Positions 19,683 to 28,171 of a stretch of 64,000 bases of DNA are shown piece after piece. Both the position numbers and the translations under genes were made by a program. Source of the DNA: Hyphomicrobiales bacterium. GTDB lineage: Bacteria > Pseudomonadota > Alphaproteobacteria > Rhizobiales > Rhizobiaceae. The first letter of the stretch is position 1; each line of letters opens with the position of its first letter. Location of the stretch: positions 62,001 to 126,000 of the forward strand of contig UBKJ01000011.1 of the NCBI GenBank assembly GCA_900465915.1, given 5' to 3'. The notes below the pieces were generated by a model, which saw only the letters and a list, made by a program, of their open reading frames with translations, had not been told where the DNA came from and made no database searches.

Positions 19683-21455
19683 ATGACCCATCAGCAGATA
19701 CTGTCCTTCACCGTGATCGCGCTCATGATGGGGGCCTTTATCTGGGGAAGGTTTCGCTATGACGTGGTGGCGCTGTGCGCGCTGCTTCTGGCCATCGCGG
19801 TCGGCGTGGTGCCCTTCGACCGCGCCTTCACCGGCTTCAGCGACGACATCGTCATCATCGTCGGCAGCGCGCTGATCGTCAGCGCCGGCGTGTCGCGCTC
19901 GGGCCTGATGCAGGCGGCGATCCAGCGCTTTCTGCCCGAGATCAGCAGCGTGCGGCTGCAGCTCGCCGTGCTGGTGGCGACGGTGACGGTGCTGTCCTCC
20001 TTCGTCAAGAATGTCGGCGCGCTCGCCATCATGCTGCCGGTGGCGTTCCAGTTCGCCCGCCGCTCCAACGTCTCGCCCTCGGTCTTCCTGATGCCGATGG
20101 CCTTCGGCTCGCTGCTCGGCGGGCTGATGACGCAGGTCGGCACCTCGCCCAACATCGTGGTGTCGCGTATCCGCGGCGAGATGATCGGCCACCCCTTCAC
20201 CATGTTCGACTTCACGCCGGTGGGCGCGGTGCTGGCGCTGGTGGGGCTCGTCTATCTGGTGCTGTTCTACTGGCTGGTGCCGCTGCGCAAGCGCGAGAAC
20301 CTCTCCGTCGACCAGGCGATCAAGATCCGCAACTACGCCGCCGAGGCGCGGGTGGTGAAGGCCTCGCCGATGATCGGCAAGCGCATCGCCGACCTGGTGC
20401 GCCCGGCCGAGGGCGAGGCCATGGTGACGGCCTTGATCCGCGGCAAGCAGCGCCTGTCGCCTTTGCCCGACACCATCCTCATCGAGGACGACGTCGCCAT
20501 GCTGGAGGGCGACCCCAAGGCGCTGGACGCGGTGGTGAGCGCCGGCAAGCTGGCGCTGTCCGCCGACCGCAACCCGTCCGAGACCAGCGGCGCCACCGAG
20601 ATCGAGACGGTGGAGGCGGTTGTCGGCAAGACCTCGCGCCTCGTCGGCCTGACCGCGCAGCGGCTCGACCTCTACGCCCGCTACGACGTCAACCTTCTGG
20701 CCGTCAGCCGCCCCGGCGAAAGGCTGACCCAGCGCCTGGGCGAGGTCATGCTGCGCTTCGGCGACGTGGTGGTGCTGCAGGGCCGGCAGGCGAGCCTGTC
20801 CTCCTTCCTGCTCGAATTCGAGTGCCTGCCGCTGGCGCGGCGCAAGCTTCTCCTGGGCAGCGTGCGCAAGGGGCTGGTGCCGCTGTCGATCCTGACGGCG
20901 GCCATCGCCTCGACCGCCGTGGGGCTGGTCCCGGTGGCGGTGGCCTTCTTCGCCGCCGCCGTCGGCATGCTTCTCTTCAAGGTGGTGCCGATCAACGAGG
21001 TCTATGACGAGATCGACGGCCCGATCCTCGTCATGCTGGCGGCGCTCATTCCCGTCTCCGATGCGCTGCGCGCCACCGGCGGCACCGACCTGATCGCGCA
21101 TTGGCTGCTGACCTTGGGCCACCACCTGCCGCCGACCGGCGCGCTGGCGATGATCCTGATCGCGGCGATGATGGTGACGCCCTTTCTCAACAACGCCGCC
21201 ACGGTGCTGGTCATGGCCCCCATCGCCAGCAGCTTCGCCACCGGGCTGGGCTTCAAGCCGGAAGCCTTCCTGATGGCGGTGGCCATCGGCGCGGGCTGCG
21301 ATTTCCTCACCCCCATCGGCCACCAGTGCAACACGCTGGTGATGGGACCGGGCGGCTATAAGTTCTCCGACTATCCGCGCCTCGGCCTGCCGCTCTCCAT
21401 CGTCATCGCCGTCATCGCGCCCATCGCGCTGACCTATGTCTGGCCGCTGAGCTAA
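19683..21455 (+). CDS. SLC13/DASS-type permease with TrkA-C domains
   Basis: A 590-residue ion-transporter-superfamily permease, likely importing sulfate or another anion by symport. N-terminal helices (about residues 5-190) are followed by a cytoplasmic pair of TrkA-C (RCK_C) domains at about 205-290 and 300-380, then more helices. Family motifs are NVGALAIMLPVAFQ, QVGTSPNIVVSRIRG, MVTPFLNNAATVLVMAPIA and FLTPIGHQCNTLVMGPGGY. I start it at ATG 19683 (GAGGA at about 19666); the long open frame upstream is antiparallel shadow of ade. The ligand is not determinable here. Confidence 0.92.
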   Translation: MTHQQILSFTVIALMMGAFIWGRFRYDVVALCALLLAIAVGVVPFDRAFTGFSDDIVIIVGSALIVSAGVSRSGLMQAAIQRFLPEISSVRLQLAVLVATVTVLSSFVKNVGALAIMLPVAFQFARRSNVSPSVFLMPMAFGSLLGGLMTQVGTSPNIVVSRIRGEMIGHPFTMFDFTPVGAVLALVGLVYLVLFYWLVPLRKRENLSVDQAIKIRNYAAEARVVKASPMIGKRIADLVRPAEGEAMVTALIRGKQRLSPLPDTILIEDDVAMLEGDPKALDAVVSAGKLALSADRNPSETSGATEIETVEAVVGKTSRLVGLTAQRLDLYARYDVNLLAVSRPGERLTQRLGEVMLRFGDVVVLQGRQASLSSFLLEFECLPLARRKLLLGSVRKGLVPLSILTAAIASTAVGLVPVAVAFFAAAVGMLLFKVVPINEVYDEIDGPILVMLAALIPVSDALRATGGTDLIAHWLLTLGHHLPPTGALAMILIAAMMVTPFLNNAATVLVMAPIASSFATGLGFKPEAFLMAVAIGAGCDFLTPIGHQCNTLVMGPGGYKFSDYPRLGLPLSIVIAVIAPIALTYVWPLS

Positions 21456-21459
21456 GCGC

Positions 21460-21531
21460 CTTCCGATCCTGCTTCGTTGCGTGGAAACAAAGAGATGGAG
21501 CGGCTTTCTGATTCCGTGAGGGAGCCGCTCT
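21460..21531. repeat. Rhizobial-type palindromic repeat, copy 2 of 3
   Basis: Contains GGAAACAAAGAGATGGAGCG and a hairpin GAGCGGCT/AGCCGCTC (21498-21505 and 21523-21530) followed by TTTCGTT. It directly follows the SLC13 gene and could terminate it. It shares the layout CGATCCTGCTTCG then AACAA-GAGAT-GAGCGG then TTCCGTGA with the copy at 21742. Confidence 0.75.
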
Positions 21532-21537
21532 TTCGTT

Positions 21538-21710
21538 GACGATGCGCGAGACCGGCTCGGCCACGTCAACGGTTCTCCGACCGGCTTTTAGCGTCGTCAC
21601 ATGGCCGCTGCCGTCGCACATCTGCGTGTGGATGCGCGAGAAATCGCCATCAAGGAAGGTGGAGTGGCCCGCCAGCGGCGGCGCGCAGCCGGTCGCAAAG
21701 CGCGAAGCGC
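21538..21710 (-). pseudogene. Decayed fragment of gluconokinase gene (3' half duplicate)
   Basis: On the minus strand this stretch matches the 3' part of the intact gntK at 21811 almost base for base over several blocks, for example the block encoding FLDGDFSRIH-QM---SGH and the block encoding DVAEPVSRIV. Between blocks there are small deletions that break the frame, and it lacks the P-loop half. It sits between two copies of the palindromic repeat, so the unit gntK-tail plus repeat has been duplicated in tandem and the outer copy is degrading. Confidence 0.8.
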
Positions 21711-21741
21711 CTCCGCAGAGAAATCGGCCCGCCGGACCGAT

Positions 21742-21810
21742 TACCGATCCTGCTTCGATACGTAGGAACAAGGAGATAGAGCGGTTCCCTGACTCCGTGA
21801 AGGAACTGCT
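21742..21810. repeat. Rhizobial-type palindromic repeat, copy 3 of 3
   Basis: Begins TTACCGATCCTGCTTCG, contains GGAACAAGGAGATAGAGCGG, and forms a hairpin GAGCGGTTCC/GGAACTGCTC with one mismatch, ending at the gntK stop codon. It is about 80% alike to the copy at 21460 by eye, and is the parental end of the duplication. Confidence 0.75.
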
Positions 21811-22299
21811 CTACCCGGCCAGCCAGGCGGCCGCCTCGTCGACGATGCGCGAGACCGGCTCGGCCACGTCGGCGCGCAGGGTCAGCGGCTCGCCGACCGG
21901 GCTTTCCAGCGTCGCCATCTGGCTCTCCAGCATGGAGGCCTGCATGAAATGGCCGCTGCGGGCGCGCATCTGCGCGTGGATGCGCGAGAAATCGCCGTCG
22001 AGGAAGACGAAATGGAGCGGCCCGCCGGCGGCGGCGCGCAGCCGGTCGCGATAGGCCCGGCGCAGCGCCGAGCAGGAGACGACGAGGCCGCCCTCCGCCT
22101 CGGCCAGCCTGCGGCCGATCACGTCGAGCCATGGCCAGCGGTCGTCGTCGTCGAGCGGGATTCCCGCCGACATCTTCTCCACATTGGCCCTGGGATGCAG
22201 CGCGTCCCCTTCCACGAAGGGCAGGCCGAGCCGCGCGGCCAGCGCCTCGCCCACGGTCGACTTGCCCGAGCCGGAGACGCCCATCACCACGATACGCAT
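21811..22299 (-). CDS. gntK: Gluconokinase
   Basis: Phosphorylates gluconate to 6-phosphogluconate. A 162-residue P-loop kinase of the GntK family: Walker A GVSGSGKSTV near the N-terminus, then VEGDALHPRANVEKMSAGIP, LDDDDRWPWL, CSALRRAYRDRLR and FLDGDFSRIHAQM. I choose ATG 22299 because AGGA lies five bases before it; ATG 22311 overlaps the upstream stop as ATGA and would add four residues. It is cotranscribed with the gluconate 5-dehydrogenase gene. A broken copy of its 3' half lies downstream. Confidence 0.94.
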   Translation of the reverse strand: MRIVVMGVSGSGKSTVGEALAARLGLPFVEGDALHPRANVEKMSAGIPLDDDDRWPWLDVIGRRLAEAEGGLVVSCSALRRAYRDRLRAAAGGPLHFVFLDGDFSRIHAQMRARSGHFMQASMLESQMATLESPVGEPLTLRADVAEPVSRIVDEAAAWLAG

Positions 22300-22307
22300 G
22301 CTGTTCC

Positions 22308-23081
22308 TCATATGCTGGCGGTCATGCCGCCGTCGACATAGAGCACCTGCCCGTTGACGAAGGAGGAGGCGTCGCCGGCCAAAAACACCGCCGCGCCGAC
22401 CAGTTCCTCCACCTCACCCCAGCGACCGGCCGGGGTGCGCTTTTCGAGCCATGCGGTGAAGTCGGCGCTGTCGACCAGCGCCTGGTTGAGCGGCGTCTTG
22501 AAATAACCGGGCGCGATGGCGTTGACCTGCAAGCCGTGCCGCGCCCAGTCGGTGGCCATGCCGCGCGTGAGGTTGCGGATCGCGCCCTTGGTGGCGGTGT
22601 AGGGCGCGATGGAGGGCCGCGCCAGCTCGCTCTGCACCGAGGCGATGTTGATGATCTTGCCGCGCCCGCGCGCGATCATGTGGCGGGCCGCCGCCTGCCC
22701 GGCGTAGAAGGCGCTGGAGATGTTGGTCTCCAGCAATTGCCGCCATTTGTCGACCGGGAACTCCTCCAGCGGCGCGCGATACTGCATGCCGGCGTTGTTG
22801 ACGAGGATGTCGAGCGGGCCGATCTCCTCCTCGATCGTGTCGATGGCGAGCCGCGTCTCGCCGGCGTCGGTGACGTCGAAGACCGAGGCGAAGACGTCGA
22901 AGCCCTCCTCCTCCAGCGTCGTCACCGCCAGGTCGACCTTGGCCTGGTCGCGCCCGTTGATCACCACCGTCGCGCCGTGCTCGGCCAGCCCGCGCGCCAG
23001 CGCGAAGCCGATGCCCTGGCTCGACCCGGTGACCAGCGCCACCCGCCCGTCCAGGCTGAAAAGCTCGAAATTTCCGCTCAT
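22308..23081 (-). CDS. Gluconate 5-dehydrogenase-like SDR
   Basis: Short-chain dehydrogenase/reductase of 257 residues that probably interconverts gluconate and 5-keto-gluconate, feeding the kinase GntK. TGSSQGIGFALA is the cofactor-binding loop, NNAGMQYRAP the structural motif, and S...YTATKG carries the catalytic Ser-Tyr-Lys (IASVQSELARPSIAPYTATK). The N-terminus FELFSLDGRVALVTGSSQGI is that of the Gno/IdnO group. The stop overlaps the alternative gntK start, so the two are an operon. Activity on related polyols is possible. Confidence 0.88.
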   Translation of the reverse strand: MSGNFELFSLDGRVALVTGSSQGIGFALARGLAEHGATVVINGRDQAKVDLAVTTLEEEGFDVFASVFDVTDAGETRLAIDTIEEEIGPLDILVNNAGMQYRAPLEEFPVDKWRQLLETNISSAFYAGQAAARHMIARGRGKIINIASVQSELARPSIAPYTATKGAIRNLTRGMATDWARHGLQVNAIAPGYFKTPLNQALVDSADFTAWLEKRTPAGRWGEVEELVGAAVFLAGDASSFVNGQVLYVDGGMTASI

Positions 23082-23233
23082 GCGCCTCGCCCCATGCGTT
23101 TTCCGGTCCCGGCAGGGACGGCCAGAAAACTGTTTGAAACTCCTCGGCGCGACGTTATCAGACGAAAAGGCGGCGTGAAACCGGCGCGGGGGAAAATCCT
23201 CCGCCCTTTTCGCCGCAAGTTGGGGAGAGAGAC

Positions 23234-24109
23234 ATGAGCCGCAGGATAGGCTTTCTGGGCGTGGGCCTGATGGGCGCGCCGATGGCGCTGCGCCTGGTCG
23301 AGGCCGGCTTCGACGTGACGGTCTGGAACCGCGACCCGGCCAAGGCCGCGCCGCTGGCGCAGCGCGGCGCCAAAGTGGCCGCCTCGGCGGCGGAGGCGGC
23401 GCGCGGCGCGGAGATTCTGGTCACCATGCTGACCGACGGGCCGGCGGTGCGCGACGTGCTGTTCGGACAGGGCGCGGCCGAGGCGCTCGAAGCGGGCGCG
23501 GCGGTGATCGACATGAGCTCGATCGCGCCGGATTTCGCCCGCGAGCATCATGCGCGGCTGGCGGCGCTGGGCGTCGCCCATGTCGACGCGCCGGTCTCGG
23601 GCGGCGTGGTGGGGGCGGCGGAAGGGTCGCTCGCCATCATGGCCGGCGGCGAGGAGGCGGCGGTGGCGGCGCTGGCCGACGTGTTCCGCCCGCTCGGCCG
23701 CCTCACCCGCGTCGGCCCGCCCGGCGCGGGGCAACTGGCCAAGCTCGCCAACCAGCAGATCGTGGCGCTGACCATCGGCGCCATCGCCGAGGCCATGGTG
23801 CTGGTCGAGAAGGGCGGCGGCTCGCGCGCCGCCTTCCGCGACGCCATTCGCGGCGGCTTCTGCGAAAGCCGCATTCTGGAATTGCATGGAAAACGGATGA
23901 TCGAGCGCGATTTCGCGCCCGGCGGCTCGTCGCGCATCCAGTTGAAGGACCTCGACGCCGTGCTGCGGACGGCGGAGGACTTGTCGCTCACTTTGCCGCT
24001 GACCGAGACGGTGCGGGAAGCCTATCGCGACCTCGTGGCCGAGGGCGACGGCGAGCGGGACCACAGCGCCCTGCTCCTGCATATGGAGCGGCTGAACGGT
24101 CGCAAGTAA
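23234..24109 (+). CDS. NAD(P)-dependent beta-hydroxyacid dehydrogenase
   Basis: A 291-residue member of the 3-hydroxyisobutyrate/tartronate-semialdehyde reductase family. The Rossmann motif GFLGVGLMGAPMALRL opens the protein; DAPVSGGVVGAAEGSL is the substrate-binding signature; the catalytic Lys lies in GQLAKLANQQ. The start follows TTGGGGAGAGAGAC, a good ribosome-binding site. It diverges from the gluconate operon across about 150 bp and may share its control region. The substrate (tartronate semialdehyde, hydroxyisobutyrate or another short hydroxyacid) cannot be assigned. Confidence 0.9.
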   Translation: MSRRIGFLGVGLMGAPMALRLVEAGFDVTVWNRDPAKAAPLAQRGAKVAASAAEAARGAEILVTMLTDGPAVRDVLFGQGAAEALEAGAAVIDMSSIAPDFAREHHARLAALGVAHVDAPVSGGVVGAAEGSLAIMAGGEEAAVAALADVFRPLGRLTRVGPPGAGQLAKLANQQIVALTIGAIAEAMVLVEKGGGSRAAFRDAIRGGFCESRILELHGKRMIERDFAPGGSSRIQLKDLDAVLRTAEDLSLTLPLTETVREAYRDLVAEGDGERDHSALLLHMERLNGRK

Positions 24110-24115
24110 ATAGTC

Positions 24116-24136
24116 GCCGGGCCTGGGCGGCCCGGC
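24116..24136. terminator. Hairpin between convergent genes
   Basis: An 8-bp perfect stem GCCGGGCC/GGCCCGGC with loop TGGGC lies between the dehydrogenase and the purine permease, which meet tail to tail. On the plus strand it is followed by a short T-run (GTTTTA). Confidence 0.65.
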
Positions 24137-24145
24137 GCGGATGTT

Positions 24146-25438
24146 TTATTCGGCGAAGAAGGCGAAGCGGATCACGAACAGCGCCGCCACCAGCCACGTC
24201 GCGGCGTGGATCTCGCGCACCTTGCCGGTGAAGGTCTTCATCACGACATAGCTGATGAAGCCGAAGGCGAGGCCGTTGGCGATGGAGTAGGTGAAGGGAA
24301 TGGCCAGCGCCGTCAGGGCGGCGGGGGCGGCTTCCGTCACTTCATGCCAGTCGATCTCGGTCAGCTCGCGCATCATCAGGCAGGCGACGTAGATCAGCGC
24401 CGGCGCGGTGGCGTAGGCCGGCACCGAGCCCGCCAGCGGCGAGATGAACAGGGCCGCCAGGAACAGCACCGCCACCACCAGCGCCGTCAGGCCGGTGCGC
24501 CCGCCCGCCTGCACGCCTGAGGCGCTTTCGACATAGGCGGTGGTGGACGAGGTGCCGAGCAGCGAGCCGCACAGGATGGCGGTGCTGTCGGCGAACAGCG
24601 CGCTGCCGAGGCGGTTGGGCTTGCCCGGCTCGATCAGGCCGCCGCGCTTGGCGACGCCGATCAGCGTGCCGGTGGCGTCGAAGACCTCGACCAGCACGAA
24701 GACCAGGATGACGTGCAGGATGCCGGTGTGCAGCGCGCCCATGATGTCGAGATGCAGGAAGGTGGGGGCGATGCTGGGCGGGGCCGAGAACACGCCGCCG
24801 AACTTGCTGATGCCGAGCGCGATGGAGGCGACGGTGACGGCGAGGATGCCGATCAGGATCGAGCCGCGCACCTTGAGCGCGTCGAGCACCGCGATGATGA
24901 AGAAGCCGAGGATGGCGAGCAGCGGGCCGGCCTTGGTGAGGTCGCCGAGGCCGACGAAGGTGGCCTCGTTGGCGACCACGACGCCGGCGCTCTTCATGCC
25001 GATCAGCGCCAGGAACATGCCGATGCCGGCGGCGATGGCGCTGCGCAGCGAATGCGGGATGCCCTCGACCAGCCAGCGGCGCACGCCGGTGACGGTCAGG
25101 AGCAGGAAGATCACGCCCGAGATGAACACCGCGCCCAGCGCCTGCTCCCAGGTGAAGCCCATGCCCTTGACCACGGTGAAGGCGAAGAAGGCGTTGAGGC
25201 CCATGCCCGGCGCCATGCCGATGGGCCAGTTGGCGACCAGCGCCATGATGATCGAGCCCAGCGCCGCGGCGAGGCAGGTGGCCACGAAGACGGCGTTGCG
25301 ATCCATGCCGGTGGACGACAGGATGTCGGGGTTGACGAAGATGATGTAGGACATGGTCAGGAAGGTGGTGACGCCGGCGAGGATCTCGACCCGCGCGGTC
25401 GTCCCGTGTTCCTGGAGCTTGAACAGTTTCTCGAGCAT
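24146..25438 (-). CDS. NCS2 family purine permease (AzgA-like)
   Basis: A 430-residue proton symporter for adenine, guanine or hypoxanthine, of the AzgA/GhxP branch of NCS2. ATG 25438 follows a strong GGAGGTATC. About twelve helices are present; family motifs are EILAGVTTFLTMSYIIFVNP, GMAPGMGLNAFFAFTV, GVRRWLVEGIP, FVLVEVFDATGTLIGVA and GTSSTTAYVESASGVQAGGR. A longer frame upstream adds 59 unrelated residues and is rejected. Together with adenine deaminase at 17853 it suggests import and deamination of adenine. Confidence 0.94.
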   Translation of the reverse strand: MLEKLFKLQEHGTTARVEILAGVTTFLTMSYIIFVNPDILSSTGMDRNAVFVATCLAAALGSIIMALVANWPIGMAPGMGLNAFFAFTVVKGMGFTWEQALGAVFISGVIFLLLTVTGVRRWLVEGIPHSLRSAIAAGIGMFLALIGMKSAGVVVANEATFVGLGDLTKAGPLLAILGFFIIAVLDALKVRGSILIGILAVTVASIALGISKFGGVFSAPPSIAPTFLHLDIMGALHTGILHVILVFVLVEVFDATGTLIGVAKRGGLIEPGKPNRLGSALFADSTAILCGSLLGTSSTTAYVESASGVQAGGRTGLTALVVAVLFLAALFISPLAGSVPAYATAPALIYVACLMMRELTEIDWHEVTEAAPAALTALAIPFTYSIANGLAFGFISYVVMKTFTGKVREIHAATWLVAALFVIRFAFFAE

Positions 25439-25627
25439 GATACCTCCATGGCGGACCGGGGTCGACCGCCCGGCCCTATCCTTACACGCTTTGCCGGCCG
25501 ATTGGCACGGTTTCGCCGCAAAATTGCTTTCTTTTCGACAGGATTCAAGCGCCTTTCCATGCGGCTTTTTGCGGCGGTGGGCCCCTTCCGCCGCAATTGG
25601 CGGACCCGCCGCCACAATTCGCGCAGG

Positions 25628-26113
25628 TCAGAACCCGCGCAGAATCAGCGCCGTGCCCCACATGCCGAGCGCGAAGAACGTATGCGCGACGAGGTTGAGG
25701 AAACGCGCCTTGTTCGGGTTGGGCAGCTTCGACGCGGCCCAGCCGATCCCGAGCCCCGGCTGCAGCAGGAGCCAGCCGGCGGCGACGGTGAGGATGCCGA
25801 AGATCCAGGCCGGCAGGAAGGTCGGCGCGGCGAACCAGGCCGCGCCGGCGTAGAGCGCGAAAATAACGCCGTAGAGAATGCCGACGACGTAATGCCCGAT
25901 CCAGCCCAGCGCCAGCTCGTGCGCGTAGGGCTGCGCCCGGCCGATGTCGTCATGGAAGACCTGGCCGTGGCGCAGATGCCAGAACCAGCGCCCGACCGGC
26001 GCCCAGTTGGGGGCCGACTGCCCCGGCAGCTTCGACAGGATGACGGCCCAGACATCCATGGCGACGGTCGCGCCGACGCCGATCAGCAGGCCGGAAAAAA
26101 GAAGTGAAATCAT
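25628..26113 (-). CDS. DUF2938 family membrane protein
   Basis: A 161-residue protein with four predicted membrane helices, resembling the DUF2938 family. Between the first two helices lies a soluble stretch with WAPVGRWFWHLRHGQVFH and GRAQPYAHELALGWIGHY, the family's conserved part. The start ATG 26113 gives the hydrophobic N-terminus MISLLFSGLLIGVGATVAMD. Function is unknown. It precedes a divergent-pair LysR gene read in the same direction but is not obviously in an operon with it. Confidence 0.82.
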   Translation of the reverse strand: MISLLFSGLLIGVGATVAMDVWAVILSKLPGQSAPNWAPVGRWFWHLRHGQVFHDDIGRAQPYAHELALGWIGHYVVGILYGVIFALYAGAAWFAAPTFLPAWIFGILTVAAGWLLLQPGLGIGWAASKLPNPNKARFLNLVAHTFFALGMWGTALILRGF

Positions 26114-26187
26114 GCTCGCGCCCCAAATCGTTGCGGCGAATTGATACACGCCGGCGCGGGCGGAAGGCAAGCGGCGCCGGAGGCTTT

Positions 26188-27078
26188 TCAGCCGGCGAGC
26201 ACCAGCCCGCCATAGCGGCTGATCTCCGCCTCGATCTCGGCGACCAGCGTGTCGAGCGCCGGATTGCGCGTCCGCCGGCCGCGGCGGACCACATAGACGA
26301 GGTCGGGCGGCGCGGGCAGCCGCCCGGCGATCACCTGCATGTCCGGGCGCAGGTGGCGCTCGTTGAGCAGCGCCACGCCCAGCCCCGAGGCCACCGCCGC
26401 GACGATGCCGGCGGCGCTGGCGCATTCGAACACCGTCTCCAGCACCACGCCGCCGTCCTGCCCGATATCGAGCGCCCAGCGGCGGTAGAAGCATTCGTCG
26501 TCGAAGGAGAGGAAGGGAACCGGCCCCTCTTCCGGCAGGACGAGGTCCGGCCGCTTCACCCAATGCAGCGTCTCGCGGAACAGGACCACGTCGGTCGGCC
26601 GCACCTCATGCGCGAAGACCTGCACGATGGCCGCGTCCAGCTCGCCGCGCTCCAGCATGGCGCGCAGGACCAGGCTCATGCGCACCCGCGCCCGCACCGA
26701 GACCTGCGGATGCAGCCGGCGGAAGCGGCCCAGCACCCGCGCCAGATCGGTGCAGGCGGTGTCCTCGGTCAAGCCCAGCGCGATGCGGCCGGCGAGCCGC
26801 GTGCGGGTGAGGCTTGACAGCGCCTCGTCGTGCAGGCCGAGGATGCGGCCGGCATAGTCGAGCAGGTCCTCGCCGGCGGCGGTGAAGGCGGCCCCGCCCG
26901 GCTTGCGGCTGAGCAACGCGCAGTCGAGGCTCGATTCCAGCCGCCTGATCTTGTGGCTGACGGCCGATTGCGACAGGCCCAGCGCCTCGGCCGCGCGGGT
27001 GACGCCGCCGTGATGGCGCACCGCCCAAAGCGCGCGCAGCGCGTCGATCTCCAGGCGGCGGCTGTCGAATGCGGTCAT
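26188..27078 (-). CDS. LysR family transcriptional regulator
   Basis: A 296-residue LysR-type regulator. The helix-turn-helix covers about residues 8-67: LRALWAVRHHGGVTRAAEAL then GLSQSAVSHKIRRLE. The effector-binding domain follows (GLTEDTACTDLARVLGRFRR). I use ATG 27078, which has GAGGG six bases upstream; ATG 27111 would add an unusual leader. It diverges from an EamA exporter at 27256 and probably regulates it in response to the exporter's substrate; the intergenic region is about 180 bp. Confidence 0.93.
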   Translation of the reverse strand: MTAFDSRRLEIDALRALWAVRHHGGVTRAAEALGLSQSAVSHKIRRLESSLDCALLSRKPGGAAFTAAGEDLLDYAGRILGLHDEALSSLTRTRLAGRIALGLTEDTACTDLARVLGRFRRLHPQVSVRARVRMSLVLRAMLERGELDAAIVQVFAHEVRPTDVVLFRETLHWVKRPDLVLPEEGPVPFLSFDDECFYRRWALDIGQDGGVVLETVFECASAAGIVAAVASGLGVALLNERHLRPDMQVIAGRLPAPPDLVYVVRRGRRTRNPALDTLVAEIEAEISRYGGLVLAG

Positions 27079-27255
27079 GGCGGCCCTCGCGGAAAATGAT
27101 GAAACCGGCACGGACTATGCGGATTTCCACCACGGAACGCAAACCTTCATTCCAATTCCGGCGGCGATGTCATGCATCGATCGATATTTGTCATGTGCAA
27201 CCGGCCCGCCTCCGGCCTAAGCCTATCCGCCGAAACCCCGTTCCGCGAGACCTTC

Positions 27256-28146
27256 ATGACCGACATATCCCGCCCCCTGCCCGACAAGAGCCGCTTCCTC
27301 TGGCCGGTGATGGCGACGCTTCTGGTGATCGGCTGGAGCTCCGGCTTCGTCGGCATCCGCTACGCCAGCGCGCAGGCCGGCGTCATGCTGGTGCTGTTCT
27401 GGCGCACGCTCCTGTCGGGACTGATCCTGCTGCCCTTCGCGCTCACCGTCGGCCCGCGGTTGCGGCTGCGCGCGGTCCGCGACCAGATGCTGTTCGGCGT
27501 CATGTCGGTGTTTCTCTATCTCGGCGGCTTCGCGCTCGCCATCGAGCAGCGCGTGCCGACGGGGCTGGTGGCGCTGATCTCGGACCTGCTGCCGCTGGCC
27601 ATCGCGGCGCTGTCGCAGCCGGTGCTGGGCGAAAGGCTGAGCCGGCGGCAATGGCTGGGCACGGCCGTCGCCGTCTCGGGCGTGCTGATCGTGTCCTTCG
27701 ACAGCATCAGCTTCGGCGCGGCCCCGCTCTGGGCCTATGGGCTGACGGTGGGCTCGATGCTGGTCTTCGCGCTGGCCTCGGTCATGCACAAGAAGCGCCC
27801 GGCGCTGCGCATGCCGGTGCATCAGAGCCTCTGCATCCATACGCTGACGGGGTCGGCGCTGTTCGGGCTTTGCGCGCTTTCCCAGGGCGGGCTGAAGCCG
27901 CCGCTGACGGCGGATTTCGCCTTCGGCATGGCCTGGCTGGTGCTGATCGCCACCTTCGCGGCCTATTCGGTCTATTACACCAGCCTGCGGCTGTTCCCGG
28001 TGGCGCAGGTCAGCGCCGCGATCTATCTGAGCCCGCCGGTGACGATGCTCTGGGCCTGGGCGCTGTTCGGCGAGCCGCTGACCCCGGCCATGTTCGCGGG
28101 CCTCGCGGTGACGCTCGCCGGCGTGTGGATGACCTCGCGCCCCTAA
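27256..28146 (+). CDS. EamA family (DMT) transporter
   Basis: A 296-residue drug/metabolite transporter with ten predicted helices in two EamA repeats (about residues 12-142 and 155-292), probably exporting an amino acid or other metabolite. Motifs WSSGFVGIRYASAQAG and the second-repeat YLSPPVTMLWAWALFGEPLT are typical. ATG 27256 is chosen since upstream in-frame ATGs add a hydrophilic tail unlike the family. Divergent from LysR; convergent with a second LysR gene 25 bp downstream. Confidence 0.9.
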   Translation: MTDISRPLPDKSRFLWPVMATLLVIGWSSGFVGIRYASAQAGVMLVLFWRTLLSGLILLPFALTVGPRLRLRAVRDQMLFGVMSVFLYLGGFALAIEQRVPTGLVALISDLLPLAIAALSQPVLGERLSRRQWLGTAVAVSGVLIVSFDSISFGAAPLWAYGLTVGSMLVFALASVMHKKRPALRMPVHQSLCIHTLTGSALFGLCALSQGGLKPPLTADFAFGMAWLVLIATFAAYSVYYTSLRLFPVAQVSAAIYLSPPVTMLWAWALFGEPLTPAMFAGLAVTLAGVWMTSRP

Positions 28147-28171
28147 GTGCCACCCGGCCCCTGTGCGAGGA

